Assembly (NCBI GenBank): GCA_934178345.1
Contig: CAKPQG010000001.1
Span: 62,001 to 126,000 of the forward strand
Source: an uncultured Dialister sp.
GTDB taxonomy: Bacteria > Bacillota > Negativicutes > Veillonellales > Dialisteraceae
Reading direction: 5' to 3'
Length of the DNA stretch: 64,000 bases
In this document: in pieces, positions 16,877 through 26,233 of the stretch
How the letters are laid out: each line of letters opens with the position of its first letter
Position numbering within the stretch: position 1 is the first letter of the stretch
Translations under genes and position numbers: made by a program
Notes under the pieces: model-generated
Databases searched by the model: none
What the model was told of the DNA's origin: nothing
The model's input: only the letters and a program-made list of their open reading frames with translations

Positions 16877-19015
16877 ATGAAAAAGGGAATGTATAAGATG
16901 TTGGCTGCGGCCCTCATGCTCACAATTTCGGGGGGGGTAGTAGGTAGTGCTGCTGACACTACACTGGATACAGTGTATGTCAATGCGGATAGAGATCAGG
17001 CGGAAGATACCGTCGGTACACTTCCGGGCGGATTCATCAAAGAAGAACCAAGCGTTGGACTGTTAGGGCATCAGGATGTAATGGATGCCCCTTTTGCTGT
17101 GTCTGAAGTCAGCCAGAAGACAATCAAAACTTTCGCTTCTCCGGTGAATGGTGTCAACGAAGCTCTTGCGCTGAACCCATCTGTCACGATTCAGTCTGGG
17201 AGCTTGTATCAGGATATTGCGATTCGTGGATTCAGAACGAATGGTCATAGACAGTACGTAAATGGTATTCCAGGCCTTCTCTGCCAGGAAAATATTCCAT
17301 ACTACTGGGTGGATAGTGTCAGTGTGGTTTCCGGCCCGAATATCGGCGTCCGCGGCACAGGCCTGAGCGAAGCTATCGGCGGTGTCGTTGATTATACCTC
17401 CAAGAAAGCGGTAACCAATGCCACCGATCTGAAACTGGCGTATCGTGGCGGCAGTTCTTTTGAAGAAGGCGTTGATTATCAGACTCGTCTTGGCAGCGAT
17501 AAGAAATGGGGCGTTCGCGTTACTACGAATAACATTCATGGGGATACCGCGATCGACAACGAAAAGCTGGAACAGCAGAATATTTTCGTCAATATCGATC
17601 ACAAAGCAGAGCGCTCAAAGACCAATTTCCTCTTTGGATATAATCATACCAAACATTATGGTGGCCCGTATGGGGTGAGCTTTGATTTTAATACTGTAAC
17701 AAATCTTCCCTCCGCACCTAAGGGCAGTAACGGATTGAAACCTGATTGGTCTTATAATGCATATGAGAACTATATCATGGCGTTTAACCATGAACAGAAG
17801 TTGTCTGAACATGTGACCGGTTTCGTGAATGCTGGGTATCATAAGGAAAACTGGTATGGCTATATTGACGGAAGCCCGAAAGTTTTAAATAATAATGGCG
17901 ATTACCGAATTAGCATGTCCAACTTTCCGCTGTTCCTTGTGAAAACTTACTTAGGAATGGGCATCAAAGGGGATTTCAACATTGGCAAAGTAAAAAATGA
18001 ATACATGATCGGTGTGGATAAGAGTTGGGAAACCTACGACATTGACAATGGAAATCCAAACTATTCTTGGAGAGGGTTTGGCAATATCTACCAGACCAAC
18101 AGCTGGGCAAATCCGGGCGATGCACACTGGATTCCTCTCCATTCTGATACCACGCAGATGGAAGGCTGGCATGTTGTAGACACTCTGAAGGCACTGGATG
18201 ATAAGCTGCAGGTGACACTTGGCGTTCACGGTCACAGGGCCACTGTGAATCAGGTAGGAGAAACGTCTCTGAAAAAGTCGGATGCCATTACTCCGACCTA
18301 TGCGATTTCCTATAAATTTACGCCAGATTTCATGATGTATGCTGACCATACGGAAAGCTTCGGGATGGGCGCACGCGTCTCTACCACTTCTTCAAACGAT
18401 TATGTCAATAAAGGCAAAATGCTTGATCCGGCAAAGACGAAGCAGAATGAAGTGGGCTTCAAAGTAAAGACTGGTAAATTCCTGAACACACTGGCATACT
18501 TTGATATCAAACAGGCGAATGCAATCGACGTAAAACTGGCGAATGGCAGATGGCTCCGCGCACTGGATGGGGAACAGGAAAATAAAGGCTTTGAATGGGC
18601 CTTCACCGGCAATATCAATGACAGATGGGATCTCATCGGTGGCGCTATGTATATCGATGTCAAACAGACAAAGACGAAAAATGGGGCTAATGATGGTAAA
18701 CCGGTAGACGGCATCCCGCACTGGACGGCAAATATCGGCGCGATTTATCATCCAAACAGCCAGTGGTCTATTATTGGTCGCGGCAATTATATCGGAACAG
18801 CGAAGATCAATGGAGATACGATCAAAGTACCGTCTTCCTTCGTATTTGACCTGGGTGCGACCTATGATACCACTTTTGGCAAGACGCCAGTCACTTTAAA
18901 AGCCATGCTCTATAATGTAGCAGGAAAAGATTACTGGATTCCAAGCGGAAGCTCCAGCAGCTTGACTGTCGGCGGACCACGCACCTTCGTATTCTCCGCT
19001 AATTTCCGTTTCTAA
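16877..19015 (+). CDS. TonB-dependent outer membrane receptor with a poly-G tract in its signal peptide
   Basis: A 712-residue outer-membrane receptor. A signal peptide (residues 1-25) is followed by the TonB box DTVYVNA (about residues 31-37), an N-terminal plug (ALNPSVTIQSG, YQDIAIRGFRTNG) and a 22-strand-type barrel ending in the aromatic FVFSANFRF. The barrel phrase LDPAKTKQNEVGFK resembles ferric-siderophore receptors, while the TonB box resembles BtuB; the ligand is uncertain. A run of eight G (16930-16937) codes for SGGV inside the signal peptide and is in frame, so the gene is ON here. The ATG at 16877 has AGAGGAG upstream. The FecCD importer genes follow directly, so this is an uptake operon served by TonB-ExbBD. 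Confidence 0.9.
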   Translation: MKKGMYKMLAAALMLTISGGVVGSAADTTLDTVYVNADRDQAEDTVGTLPGGFIKEEPSVGLLGHQDVMDAPFAVSEVSQKTIKTFASPVNGVNEALALNPSVTIQSGSLYQDIAIRGFRTNGHRQYVNGIPGLLCQENIPYYWVDSVSVVSGPNIGVRGTGLSEAIGGVVDYTSKKAVTNATDLKLAYRGGSSFEEGVDYQTRLGSDKKWGVRVTTNNIHGDTAIDNEKLEQQNIFVNIDHKAERSKTNFLFGYNHTKHYGGPYGVSFDFNTVTNLPSAPKGSNGLKPDWSYNAYENYIMAFNHEQKLSEHVTGFVNAGYHKENWYGYIDGSPKVLNNNGDYRISMSNFPLFLVKTYLGMGIKGDFNIGKVKNEYMIGVDKSWETYDIDNGNPNYSWRGFGNIYQTNSWANPGDAHWIPLHSDTTQMEGWHVVDTLKALDDKLQVTLGVHGHRATVNQVGETSLKKSDAITPTYAISYKFTPDFMMYADHTESFGMGARVSTTSSNDYVNKGKMLDPAKTKQNEVGFKVKTGKFLNTLAYFDIKQANAIDVKLANGRWLRALDGEQENKGFEWAFTGNINDRWDLIGGAMYIDVKQTKTKNGANDGKPVDGIPHWTANIGAIYHPNSQWSIIGRGNYIGTAKINGDTIKVPSSFVFDLGATYDTTFGKTPVTLKAMLYNVAGKDYWIPSGSSSSLTVGGPRTFVFSANFRF

Positions 19016-19033
19016 TTTCAAAAGGAGAAACCT

Positions 19034-20092
19034 ATGAGCAGAACTATCCGCCGGATGCCTCTGGCGATTCTCACGATCATTCTCACCGTTCTGCTCCTCT
19101 TCTCCTGCCTTCTCGGGCTGAAGCTCGGGTATCTCTCTGTGTCCCTGTCGGGGATCGTATCGATCCTTGCTTCGCATTTTTGGGGAAGTGCGCTTCCTTC
19201 AGACATTGCGATGGGCGCGGCGGATGCGGTCTGGGATCTTCGGCTCCCGCGCATCCTGCTTGCGCTGGCGGTCGGGATGGGGCTTTCGCTGTCCGGCATG
19301 GTGATGCAGGCGATGTTTCGGAATCCGATGTCAGACCCTTACATCATGGGTGTATCCTCCGGGGCGTCGCTCGGGGCAGCTGCTGCTGTTTTCTTCGGTG
19401 CGGGGGCGGCTTTCGGGGTGTCTGCGATCGGATGCGGGGCATTTCTCGGTGCCTTGGCTTTGTCGCTCGTCCTTGCTATCGCGGCAGGCCGCGTGGCACC
19501 GGGGGATTCGTCCTATCTTCTGATTTTTGGCGCGGCGCTTGCGGCAGTCTGCGGAGGGATCACGAGTGTGCTGGTGTATATCGGGGCCAATGCGACGGGG
19601 ATGGATGTGACGCTGTACTGGCTGATGGGCTCTGTTTCCTTCGCAAAACTCCTGCCGACGCTTTCTGTTCTTGCCATCGTGCTTGCTTTCATCATTTTTT
19701 TCTCTACACAGACAAGGATCCTGAATCTGATGCTGGAAGGGGAGGAAACTGCTGTCCCGCTGGGGCGGCAGCTCCTCCCTTTTCGGCGTCTTTACCTCGT
19801 GATGAATGCGCTCTTGATGGGAAGTCTGGTGACGCAGGCGGGACTGATCGGCTTCGTGGGTCTTCTGGTGCCGCATGGCTGCCGTATGGTCATGGGGGCG
19901 GATCACAGGAAGCTCCTGCCTGTATCCGTTCTTTCAGGGGGACTGATGACGGTCTGGGCAGATATCTTAGGACGGATACTGATCCACGGTGTGGATATCC
20001 CTTTGGGTGTCAGCTTGTCTATGATCGGTGCGCCTGTATTTCTGGGGATGCTTATCCGGCGTTCGTATCATTTTGGAGGAGAAGGGGCATGA
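19034..20092 (+). CDS. FecCD-family ABC importer permease (first)
   Basis: A 352-residue, mostly hydrophobic membrane protein of the BtuC/FecCD family that moves iron-siderophore, heme or cobalamin complexes through the inner membrane. Family phrases are LRLPRILLALAVGMGLSLSGMVMQAMFRNPMSDPY written in part as RLPRILLALAVG, GVSSGASLGAA, GFVGLLVPHGCRM and ADILGR. AAAGGAG lies before the ATG at 19034. The stop overlaps the next gene by ATGA. A second permease follows the ATPase, so the channel may be a heterodimer. Confidence 0.9.
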   Translation: MSRTIRRMPLAILTIILTVLLLFSCLLGLKLGYLSVSLSGIVSILASHFWGSALPSDIAMGAADAVWDLRLPRILLALAVGMGLSLSGMVMQAMFRNPMSDPYIMGVSSGASLGAAAAVFFGAGAAFGVSAIGCGAFLGALALSLVLAIAAGRVAPGDSSYLLIFGAALAAVCGGITSVLVYIGANATGMDVTLYWLMGSVSFAKLLPTLSVLAIVLAFIIFFSTQTRILNLMLEGEETAVPLGRQLLPFRRLYLVMNALLMGSLVTQAGLIGFVGLLVPHGCRMVMGADHRKLLPVSVLSGGLMTVWADILGRILIHGVDIPLGVSLSMIGAPVFLGMLIRRSYHFGGEGA

Positions 20093-20859
20093 ATATTTCA
20101 GTCAATCATATCTCTGCCGGTTATGGGGGAAAGCAGGTGCTGAAGGATGTGTCGATTTCCTTCGAAAGCGGGAAGCTGACGGGCATCATCGGGCCGAATG
20201 GGTGCGGGAAGAGTACGCTTTTGAAGTGCATTTACCGACTGCTTTCGCCTTGGTCCGGGGATATCCAGATCGGTGATACGGTTTTGAAGGATTTGCCGTA
20301 TCGGGAAAGTGCGAAGCGAGTCGCGGTACTGGCGCAGCACCACGCGGCCGGTTTTGATTTTGATGTAGAAGAAGTCGTGCTGATGGGGCGCACGCCTTAC
20401 AAAGGCATCACAGAGGGAAACAATCGAGAGGACCGCCTCATCGCGCATCGGGCGATGCAGGAAACGGGCGTGGAAACATTAGCGGAGCAGAGTTTTTCTT
20501 TTCTCTCCGGCGGGGAGCAGCAGCGCGTGATGCTTGCGCGGGCTCTCACGCAGGAGACACCTTGTCTCATCCTGGATGAACCGACGAATCATCTGGATAT
20601 CACCTACCAGCTGCAGATCATGGATCTGGTGAGCTCGCGTCATTTGACGGTGCTTGCGGCCATTCATGACCTGAATATCGCAGCCATGTATTGTGACCGG
20701 ATCGCAGCGATGAAGCATGGAGAGCTGGTCGCCTTCGGTACGCCTCGGGAGGTCTTGACGGAGGAGCGGATCTGGGAGCTGTATCATGTGAAGGCTAAGG
20801 TTTTTCTGCGAAAAGATGGAAGGCCGGCCGTGATTTTCGAAAGAGGAGCCATCGTATGA
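20089..20859 (+). CDS. FecE/BtuD-type ABC transporter ATPase
   Basis: A 256-residue ATPase that powers the importer. Walker A is GPNGCGKST (about residues 35-43), the signature is LSGGEQQR (about residue 139), Walker B is CLILDEPTNHLD (about residue 160) and the switch His lies in AIHDLN. It starts inside an ATGA overlap with the first permease and ends in an ATGA overlap with the second. This permease-ATPase-permease order is less common than two permeases in a row. Confidence 0.93.
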   Translation: MNISVNHISAGYGGKQVLKDVSISFESGKLTGIIGPNGCGKSTLLKCIYRLLSPWSGDIQIGDTVLKDLPYRESAKRVAVLAQHHAAGFDFDVEEVVLMGRTPYKGITEGNNREDRLIAHRAMQETGVETLAEQSFSFLSGGEQQRVMLARALTQETPCLILDEPTNHLDITYQLQIMDLVSSRHLTVLAAIHDLNIAAMYCDRIAAMKHGELVAFGTPREVLTEERIWELYHVKAKVFLRKDGRPAVIFERGAIV

Positions 20860-21872
20860 AGCCGGCCTATCGTGTGACGCTCATCAGTCTTCTATGCCTG
20901 CTCCTGACGCTCTTCTCGCTGGGGTTTGGAGAGATCTCCCTCTCGCCAGCAGAGACTTGTCACTATCTGTATCTGGCGCTCACTTCACCGGAAGGAAATG
21001 GGATGGTCGAGCAGGATGTGCTGCAGTTCATCCGTCTGCCGCATCTGGTGCTGTCTTTCTTCATCGGGGCGGGACTGGCCGTTTGCGGGGCAGTGATGCA
21101 GGCGGTGATGAAGAATCCGCTGGCCGATCCGTATCTTCTAGGGATTTCCTCTGGTGCAAGTCTGGGCGCGGTGCTGGCGATCGCTCTCGGCATCGGTATG
21201 ATCGGGAGTTTTGATGGGATCGGCGCTGCAGCTTTCCTCGGTGCCGGACTCGTTTCCCTTTTGATCCTTCTGATTTCTTCGATCAGCGGCAAAGGGGAGG
21301 GATTGACACTGCTTCTGGCAGGTTTTGCACTCAATGCTGCCTGCTCGGCTGCTGTGAGCTTCTTCGTCACCGTGGTGGCGGATACGTCGAAAACGCGGTC
21401 TATCCAGTTCTGGATGATGGGGAATATCCGCGCCGACTCCTGGATGGCGATCGGTATCCTGGCTCTTCTGGTGACGGCAGGCTGTTTCTATTTCTTCTCT
21501 CAAAGGCGCATCCTCGACCTGATGCTCATGGGGGATGATCTCTCGCTGACCATGGGGCAGAAACTTTCGACGTATCGAAAAGTGTATATCGCCGTCATGG
21601 CGCTTTTGGTCGGAGCGATGGTGTACATGTCCGGCATGATCGGATTCGTCGGGCTCATCATCCCGCACGGCGTGCGTCTCCTCGTAGGGAGCAGCCATGG
21701 GCGGCTTCTTCCACTGACGGCGCTTACAGGAGGGACATTCCTCTGTTGGGCGGATATTCTGGGAAGAAATGCGATCTCCGGACTGGAGCTGCCTGTGGGT
21801 GTCATGGCCGCACTGGCAGGTTCGCCCTTTTTCCTATGGATGCTGATATCCAGAAAGCAGGTGAGAAGATGA
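20856..21872 (+). CDS. FecCD-family ABC importer permease (second)
   Basis: A 338-residue membrane protein with the same family marks as the first permease: FIRLPHLVLSFFIGAGLAVC, NPLADPYLLGISSGASLG, GFVGLIIPHGVRLLVG and WADILGRN. It is clearly diverged from the first copy, which supports a heterodimeric channel rather than a recent duplication. It is translationally coupled to the genes on both sides. Confidence 0.9.
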   Translation: MKPAYRVTLISLLCLLLTLFSLGFGEISLSPAETCHYLYLALTSPEGNGMVEQDVLQFIRLPHLVLSFFIGAGLAVCGAVMQAVMKNPLADPYLLGISSGASLGAVLAIALGIGMIGSFDGIGAAAFLGAGLVSLLILLISSISGKGEGLTLLLAGFALNAACSAAVSFFVTVVADTSKTRSIQFWMMGNIRADSWMAIGILALLVTAGCFYFFSQRRILDLMLMGDDLSLTMGQKLSTYRKVYIAVMALLVGAMVYMSGMIGFVGLIIPHGVRLLVGSSHGRLLPLTALTGGTFLCWADILGRNAISGLELPVGVMAALAGSPFFLWMLISRKQVRR

Positions 21873-22876
21873 AGAAGGCTTGGCTTCTCTCGCTCTTTCT
21901 GCCGCTCTGCCTGTCAGGCTGTCAGATGCAGAAATCTCCTGCCGAGGAATATTCGCGACCCTTTGTGGAGAATATCAAGGTAGAGAACTACTATGAGACG
22001 GGGGTGAATCGCGAGTACTTGTCTGATGTGCCGCAGCGTGTGATCGTCATCGGTGCGAATGAAACGGAGACGCTGCTGGATCTTGGCGTCGAAGAGGCCA
22101 TCCTTGCGGCAGATGATGGACAGAACAGTCAGCGGTATGGTATCAAAGCATCGAATGAAAAGGCCTTTCAGCGGCTGTCCCGCATCGATCGCAGCACGAT
22201 CCAGGCGGAGCATTTCCTCGAGATGCATCCGGATATGATCATCGCAGAGCAGCAATTCTTCTCGAAGACCCGTCTCGGCAGTACGGACTACTGGAACAGC
22301 AAGGGCATCCTCACCATGGTGCCGCTGAATACCACATCGCCGGGCAAGCTGAATCAGGTGGAAACCGTAGAGAAGGAAATGAAATTCATTCGGGATCTGG
22401 GGATCATTTTTCACAAAGAGGAAGAAGCAGAGAAAATCGTGAGTGCAACGGAAAAACGCATTCACGATATCGCGAAAACTGTGGAATATCATAAGAAACC
22501 GAAAGTCATGACCTTGGACCGCATGAGCATCCTCGCGTCCTACGGGCGAAAGAAGATCGCAGGGGATATGGCTGCCTCTATCGGAGGAATCGTCCCGGAT
22601 ACCACGGCGGCGGTCAGTGATGAGATGATGATGAAGCTAGATCCGGATGTCGTCTTTCTCGTCGTGTATCGCGATGAGGAGAAGGAGCTGGCATGGCTCC
22701 GAAACAGGCCGGCTTTCCGGAATCTGAATTTCGTAAAAAATAACCGTCTCTATGGCATACCGCTGAAATATGTGTATGGCCCGCAGACGCGCACCATCGA
22801 TGCGATCGGCTATATGGCGGAGCGCATGTATCCGGGAATATTTGATTTCCCGAAGGAATACGACTTTCATAGATAA
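21869..22876 (+). CDS. Periplasmic substrate-binding lipoprotein of the importer
   Basis: A 335-residue lipoprotein: hydrophobic signal and lipobox LSGC with Cys18. The body has the BtuF/FecB class III binding-protein pattern: RVIVIGANETETLLDLGVEE (about residues 54-73), PDMIIAEQQFF, a long central helix with EKEMKFIRDLG, and KLDPDVVFLVVY. It would pass the ligand from the receptor to the FecCD channel. The ATG at 21869 overlaps the second permease by ATGA. A hairpin terminator follows at once, so this ends the operon. Confidence 0.87.
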   Translation: MKKAWLLSLFLPLCLSGCQMQKSPAEEYSRPFVENIKVENYYETGVNREYLSDVPQRVIVIGANETETLLDLGVEEAILAADDGQNSQRYGIKASNEKAFQRLSRIDRSTIQAEHFLEMHPDMIIAEQQFFSKTRLGSTDYWNSKGILTMVPLNTTSPGKLNQVETVEKEMKFIRDLGIIFHKEEEAEKIVSATEKRIHDIAKTVEYHKKPKVMTLDRMSILASYGRKKIAGDMAASIGGIVPDTTAAVSDEMMMKLDPDVVFLVVYRDEEKELAWLRNRPAFRNLNFVKNNRLYGIPLKYVYGPQTRTIDAIGYMAERMYPGIFDFPKEYDFHR

Positions 22877-22906
22877 AAAAGAGCTGGAGAGAGCCGGCTC
22901 TTTTTA
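22877..22906 (+). terminator. Terminator of the uptake operon
   Basis: AAAAGAGC pairs with GCTCTTTT around a GC-rich loop and is followed by T residues, directly after the binding-protein stop. Confidence 0.85.
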
Positions 22907-23006
22907 GCTATGGAAATAGGGGTGACCTTTGGGACGTGCCGCCCCTTGATTGGGGATGAAAGAGGGGGAGCGGGTTTCTATGGATTCTATGGGGTCAGTG
23001 GGCGGT

Positions 23007-23104
23007 GCGGCGCATTTCGTCATCCTGAGCGGAGAAAAACGTCGTATGTTAAAAAATCGCTTATCTGAAAATATGAGAACTGAGTCGAAGGATCTAAGCG
23101 CCGC
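23007..23104 (+). repeat. 98-bp repeat, right inverted copy
   Basis: Reverse complement of 14041-14138 with two mismatches. The pair encloses the HAD gene, receptor and importer. Confidence 0.92.
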
Positions 23105-23158
23105 GGAGTTTTGAATATATGGTATTCACAAAAGATGGGAACCCGGTGAACCTTTTTA

Positions 23159-23319
23159 AGGAAACACTGATTAAATCGTTGTCCGACTTGGCTCTTGTAT
23201 TTTCATGCAAGGCGAGGAATAAGCCGCCGCGAATAGCAAGCTATTTAAGGAGGGGTATGACGAAGCATTGTATGAAAATACATGCTAATTCGGACTCTGT
23301 GATTGAAGCAGCGTTTCCT
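23159..23319 (+). mobile_element. MITE, 161 bp, full-length copy A
   Basis: Begins AGGAAACACTGATTAAATCG and ends CAGCGTTTCCT, flanked by TA on both sides (23157-23158 and 23320-23321). The interior is an imperfect palindrome. It is the same length as copies B and C and carries no coding capacity. Confidence 0.88.
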
Positions 23320-23650
23320 TAACCTTCAGAACCTGCTTTAACCTATGAGGATTCACATAAAGGGTAGAATGTTCTTCCTGTTTTCAAACTTCCCGCATGG
23401 TATGTTGATCTCGCAATGCCCCCCTTCCTTGTTTAGATGGCTCTATATGAGGAGGAATGAGATGGGGAGATGTTCTTTTAATGAAGCTCTATAGCGAACT
23501 TATTTTTGTTATAGAAAAAACTTATATTGCTTTTACCTTTAGCACGGTGTAATATTAAAAATAGAAATGGAGTTAAAATGCATCATGAATGCATTTTATG
23601 CAATCATGGGCTTGTGAGTTGTTTTTTCTTCCTGAAAGGAGAATATTCTT

Positions 23651-25728
23651 ATGAGAAAATGCATGAAAAAGATCCTGATGGCGAATATCGCAGCTGCGAT
23701 CATTTGTTCTGCGGGGGGGTAACATCGGCGCAGGATAGTCTGTATGAATACGATATGACGCCGGTTTCCATTGAGAATGGGAAGCTGGTAAGCGGCAATG
23801 CCATTCATGAGGGTGCAGCTACAACCGACATTCAGACAAGCAATACAACTGGCACAGCAGGCCAATACTACGGACATTTCTTCTTCGGAAATGCAGATAT
23901 AAAAAATACAGCATTTGAGAACAATCAGCTTAAAACGGATGGACCGAATGGGGTGGTCTACTTCAATTCCAGCGTAAAAGTTAGTCCAACTAGCTATGAA
24001 GTAGAGACGCCGAATACCGTGACCATTACGGATTCCTCTTTTACTGGGAATAAAGTTGAAAGTACAGGTACTTCTGCCAGCATTTACTCCACATCAAAAG
24101 CTGGTGCAGTGATGATCAAGGGGACAAATGTCACTTTCAATGATGTAGCATTCGATGATAATGTAGCAAGTGGCGGAGACCATGCACAGGGTGTTGGTGG
24201 TGCCATTTATTTGGACTCTACATCCAATACAGCCAACCATGATGGACAAAAGAGAGTATTGCAAGCGACTGCGACTTTCAATGTGACCAAAGATACGACG
24301 TATGCAGGAAATAAAGCATCTGGTGTCGATGTCTATAGCGACACCTATGGCAGCTACGCCAAGACAGGTGGCGGCTTCATGTATATGGATCGTGGCGGAG
24401 AGGCGAATTTCAATGTAGCTGACGGGGTGACACTGAAGATCGGGAAAGATGGAGAAACGGATGCGAATACCGACTCCATCGCGAGCGCGATCCGTGGCAG
24501 CAATCCGGGATACGGAGAAAATACCATCAATAAACAGGGACTTGGCACGCTGACTGTCAATGGCAGTATGAGCGGATATCATGGGGATCTCAATGTCAAA
24601 GAAGGTACCATGAATATCAATCAGTCGCTTGCGGGAGATGCGAAGATTTCCGTATCGGATGGAGCTACCTTGAATCTGAAAGAGGTAGAGCTTTCCAGCC
24701 AGTCAAGGACTATTTCGGTAGCAGATAGCGACGGCAATCTGAAAACAGTCACATTACCTGAAAGAGATGGCAGTCTGGTAGCGGAAGCCGGCTCGAATGT
24801 GACAGCGAAGACCATTACGCTGAAAGATAAGTCCTCTATGAAAGTCGATACGGGGGCGACTGTCACGGCAGACAGCGTGGCTGTAAAGGATGATGCTACA
24901 TTAAGCACGGCGGCTCAGTCGAAACTGAATGCGGCGAAGGTGTCCGTAGATCCCACGAAAGAAGGGAATGTCCAGCTGCGCGGTGATTTCACGGGTGCGT
25001 TAACGGATAACGACGGCAACACGCTGACAGCCGAACAGGCGAAAAAGGTGATGGCAAAAGCAGCAGCGGATACTTCTCGCATGGATATCGAAGCGCAGAA
25101 TGGGAAATCGGCCACTTCCTTCCTGCAGGGGGATGACGGTTCCTTCACCATTCAGAGCAAAGATTATGCGAATGGCGGGGCCACCAAGGTTTTGGCATCC
25201 TATGACAAAGATGGTACCTATGATGCACATGGAAATGATATGAAGAACGTGGGTGCTATTTCCGCCAAGTCCCTGAGCGTCGGACAGATCGGTGATGTAG
25301 AAACGGCGATCAACAACAATGCGGCTGGTATCCAGCAGAATGCAGCTGGTATTCAGCGTCTGGATGGCCGTATTGATAAGGTGGGCGCGAATGCGGCGGC
25401 TCTGGCAGCTCTGCACCCGCTTGATTATGATGCATCGGAGAAGTGGAGTGTCGCTGCCGGTGTAGGCAATTACGGCAGTGAAAATGCGATGGCTGTCGGT
25501 GCTTTCTATCGCCCGAATGAAGATGTCATGCTGAATATGGCAGGTAGCTTCGGATCTGGCGAAAACATGGTGAATGCCGGTATTTCCTTCAAAGTGGGAC
25601 AGCGTGGAGCGAAAGTCGTAAAGGCTGAAAGCGCGGATGTCAAAGCACTTCAGGAGAAAGTAGAAGCTCAGGATAAAGAAATTCAGGAACTGCGTGAAAT
25701 GGTAGAAAAACTGGCTGCCAAAGCATAA
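23651..25728 (+). CDS. YadA-anchored surface adhesin, out of frame in a poly-G tract
   Basis: The ATG at 23651 follows GAAAGGAG and starts a good signal peptide (MRKCMKKILMANIAAAII...), but that frame stops at TAA 23720-23722 just after seven G (23713-23719). The long downstream frame begins in the other phase. One extra G would join them into a 692-residue protein with a signal cleavage site after VTSA. The passenger has beta-helix-like phrases (TITDSSFTGNKVES, GGAIYLDS), then a strand-rich stalk, a YadA-type anchor (ALAALHPLDYD to AGISFKVG) and a C-terminal coiled coil (KALQEKVEAQDKEIQEL). As sequenced it is OFF. A terminator follows. Confidence 0.85.
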
Positions 25729-25764
25729 AGCAGTTTCTCTGATGAGTTGTTAGTGGGATGAGCG

Positions 25765-25795
25765 AAGCCGCTCTGCGAAAGCAGAGCGGCTTTTT
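25765..25795 (+). terminator. Terminator of the adhesin gene
   Basis: AAGCCGCTCTGC (25765-25776) pairs with GCAGAGCGGCTT (25781-25792) around a GAAA loop and is followed by T residues. Confidence 0.92.
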
Positions 25796-25903
25796 GCGTG
25801 GCAATGATTTCTTTGAAGTGAGAGGAGCAGCCGAAGCAAATCGTTTTTCCATCGTTTTTTTCCTTCCCTTTTGTTACAATACAAGTAGAAAGGCGGTGGT
25901 GCC

Positions 25904-26233
25904 ATGGGACGACTCAAACAGTGGGAAGAACTCACCTGCACCTTTGATCCCTTCGGAGAAAATCTTCCGATGTATACCTTCCGCCATCGCTGCATTGAAA
26001 AAGAAGGCCTGGAGCTGGGGGATCTGGCGACGGAGATTTTCCTGAATGTGAAAGGGGAAAGTGATACTCTTGACCCTGATGTGGCAGCGTTCCTGCGTTA
26101 CGTAGATGGAAAAGCAGCAGAAGGCGCATTCATGAAAGAAGTCAGCGAAGAAGTCGCAAGGATTAAAGAACATAAAGAAGTGAGGCGAGAGTATATGACA
26201 CTATTGATGGAGCTTCAGAAAAGAATGGGATGA
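25904..26233 (+). pseudogene. Internally deleted Rpn/PD-(D/E)XK nuclease-transposase family gene
   Basis: A 109-codon frame with a proper start (AAAGGCGGTGG before ATG 25904). The first 11 residues (MGRLKQWEELT) look like the N-terminus of Rpn-family recombination-promoting nucleases. They run straight into the family's C-terminal part: FDPFGENLPMYTFRHRC, LGDLATEIFLNVKG, FLRYVDGKAAEGAFMKEV and RREYMTLLMELQ. The catalytic middle, normally about 150 or more residues, is missing, so the product cannot be an active nuclease. A broken HigA-like gene overlaps its 3' end in another frame. Confidence 0.65.

Larger units (their letters stand above)
22907..23640. repeat. Intergenic region with the right 98-bp repeat and a MITE
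   Basis: No gene. It holds the 98-bp inverted repeat copy (23007-23104), a complete 161-bp MITE (23159-23319) and an AT-rich stretch at 23500-23575 that should carry the adhesin promoter. Confidence 0.8.
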
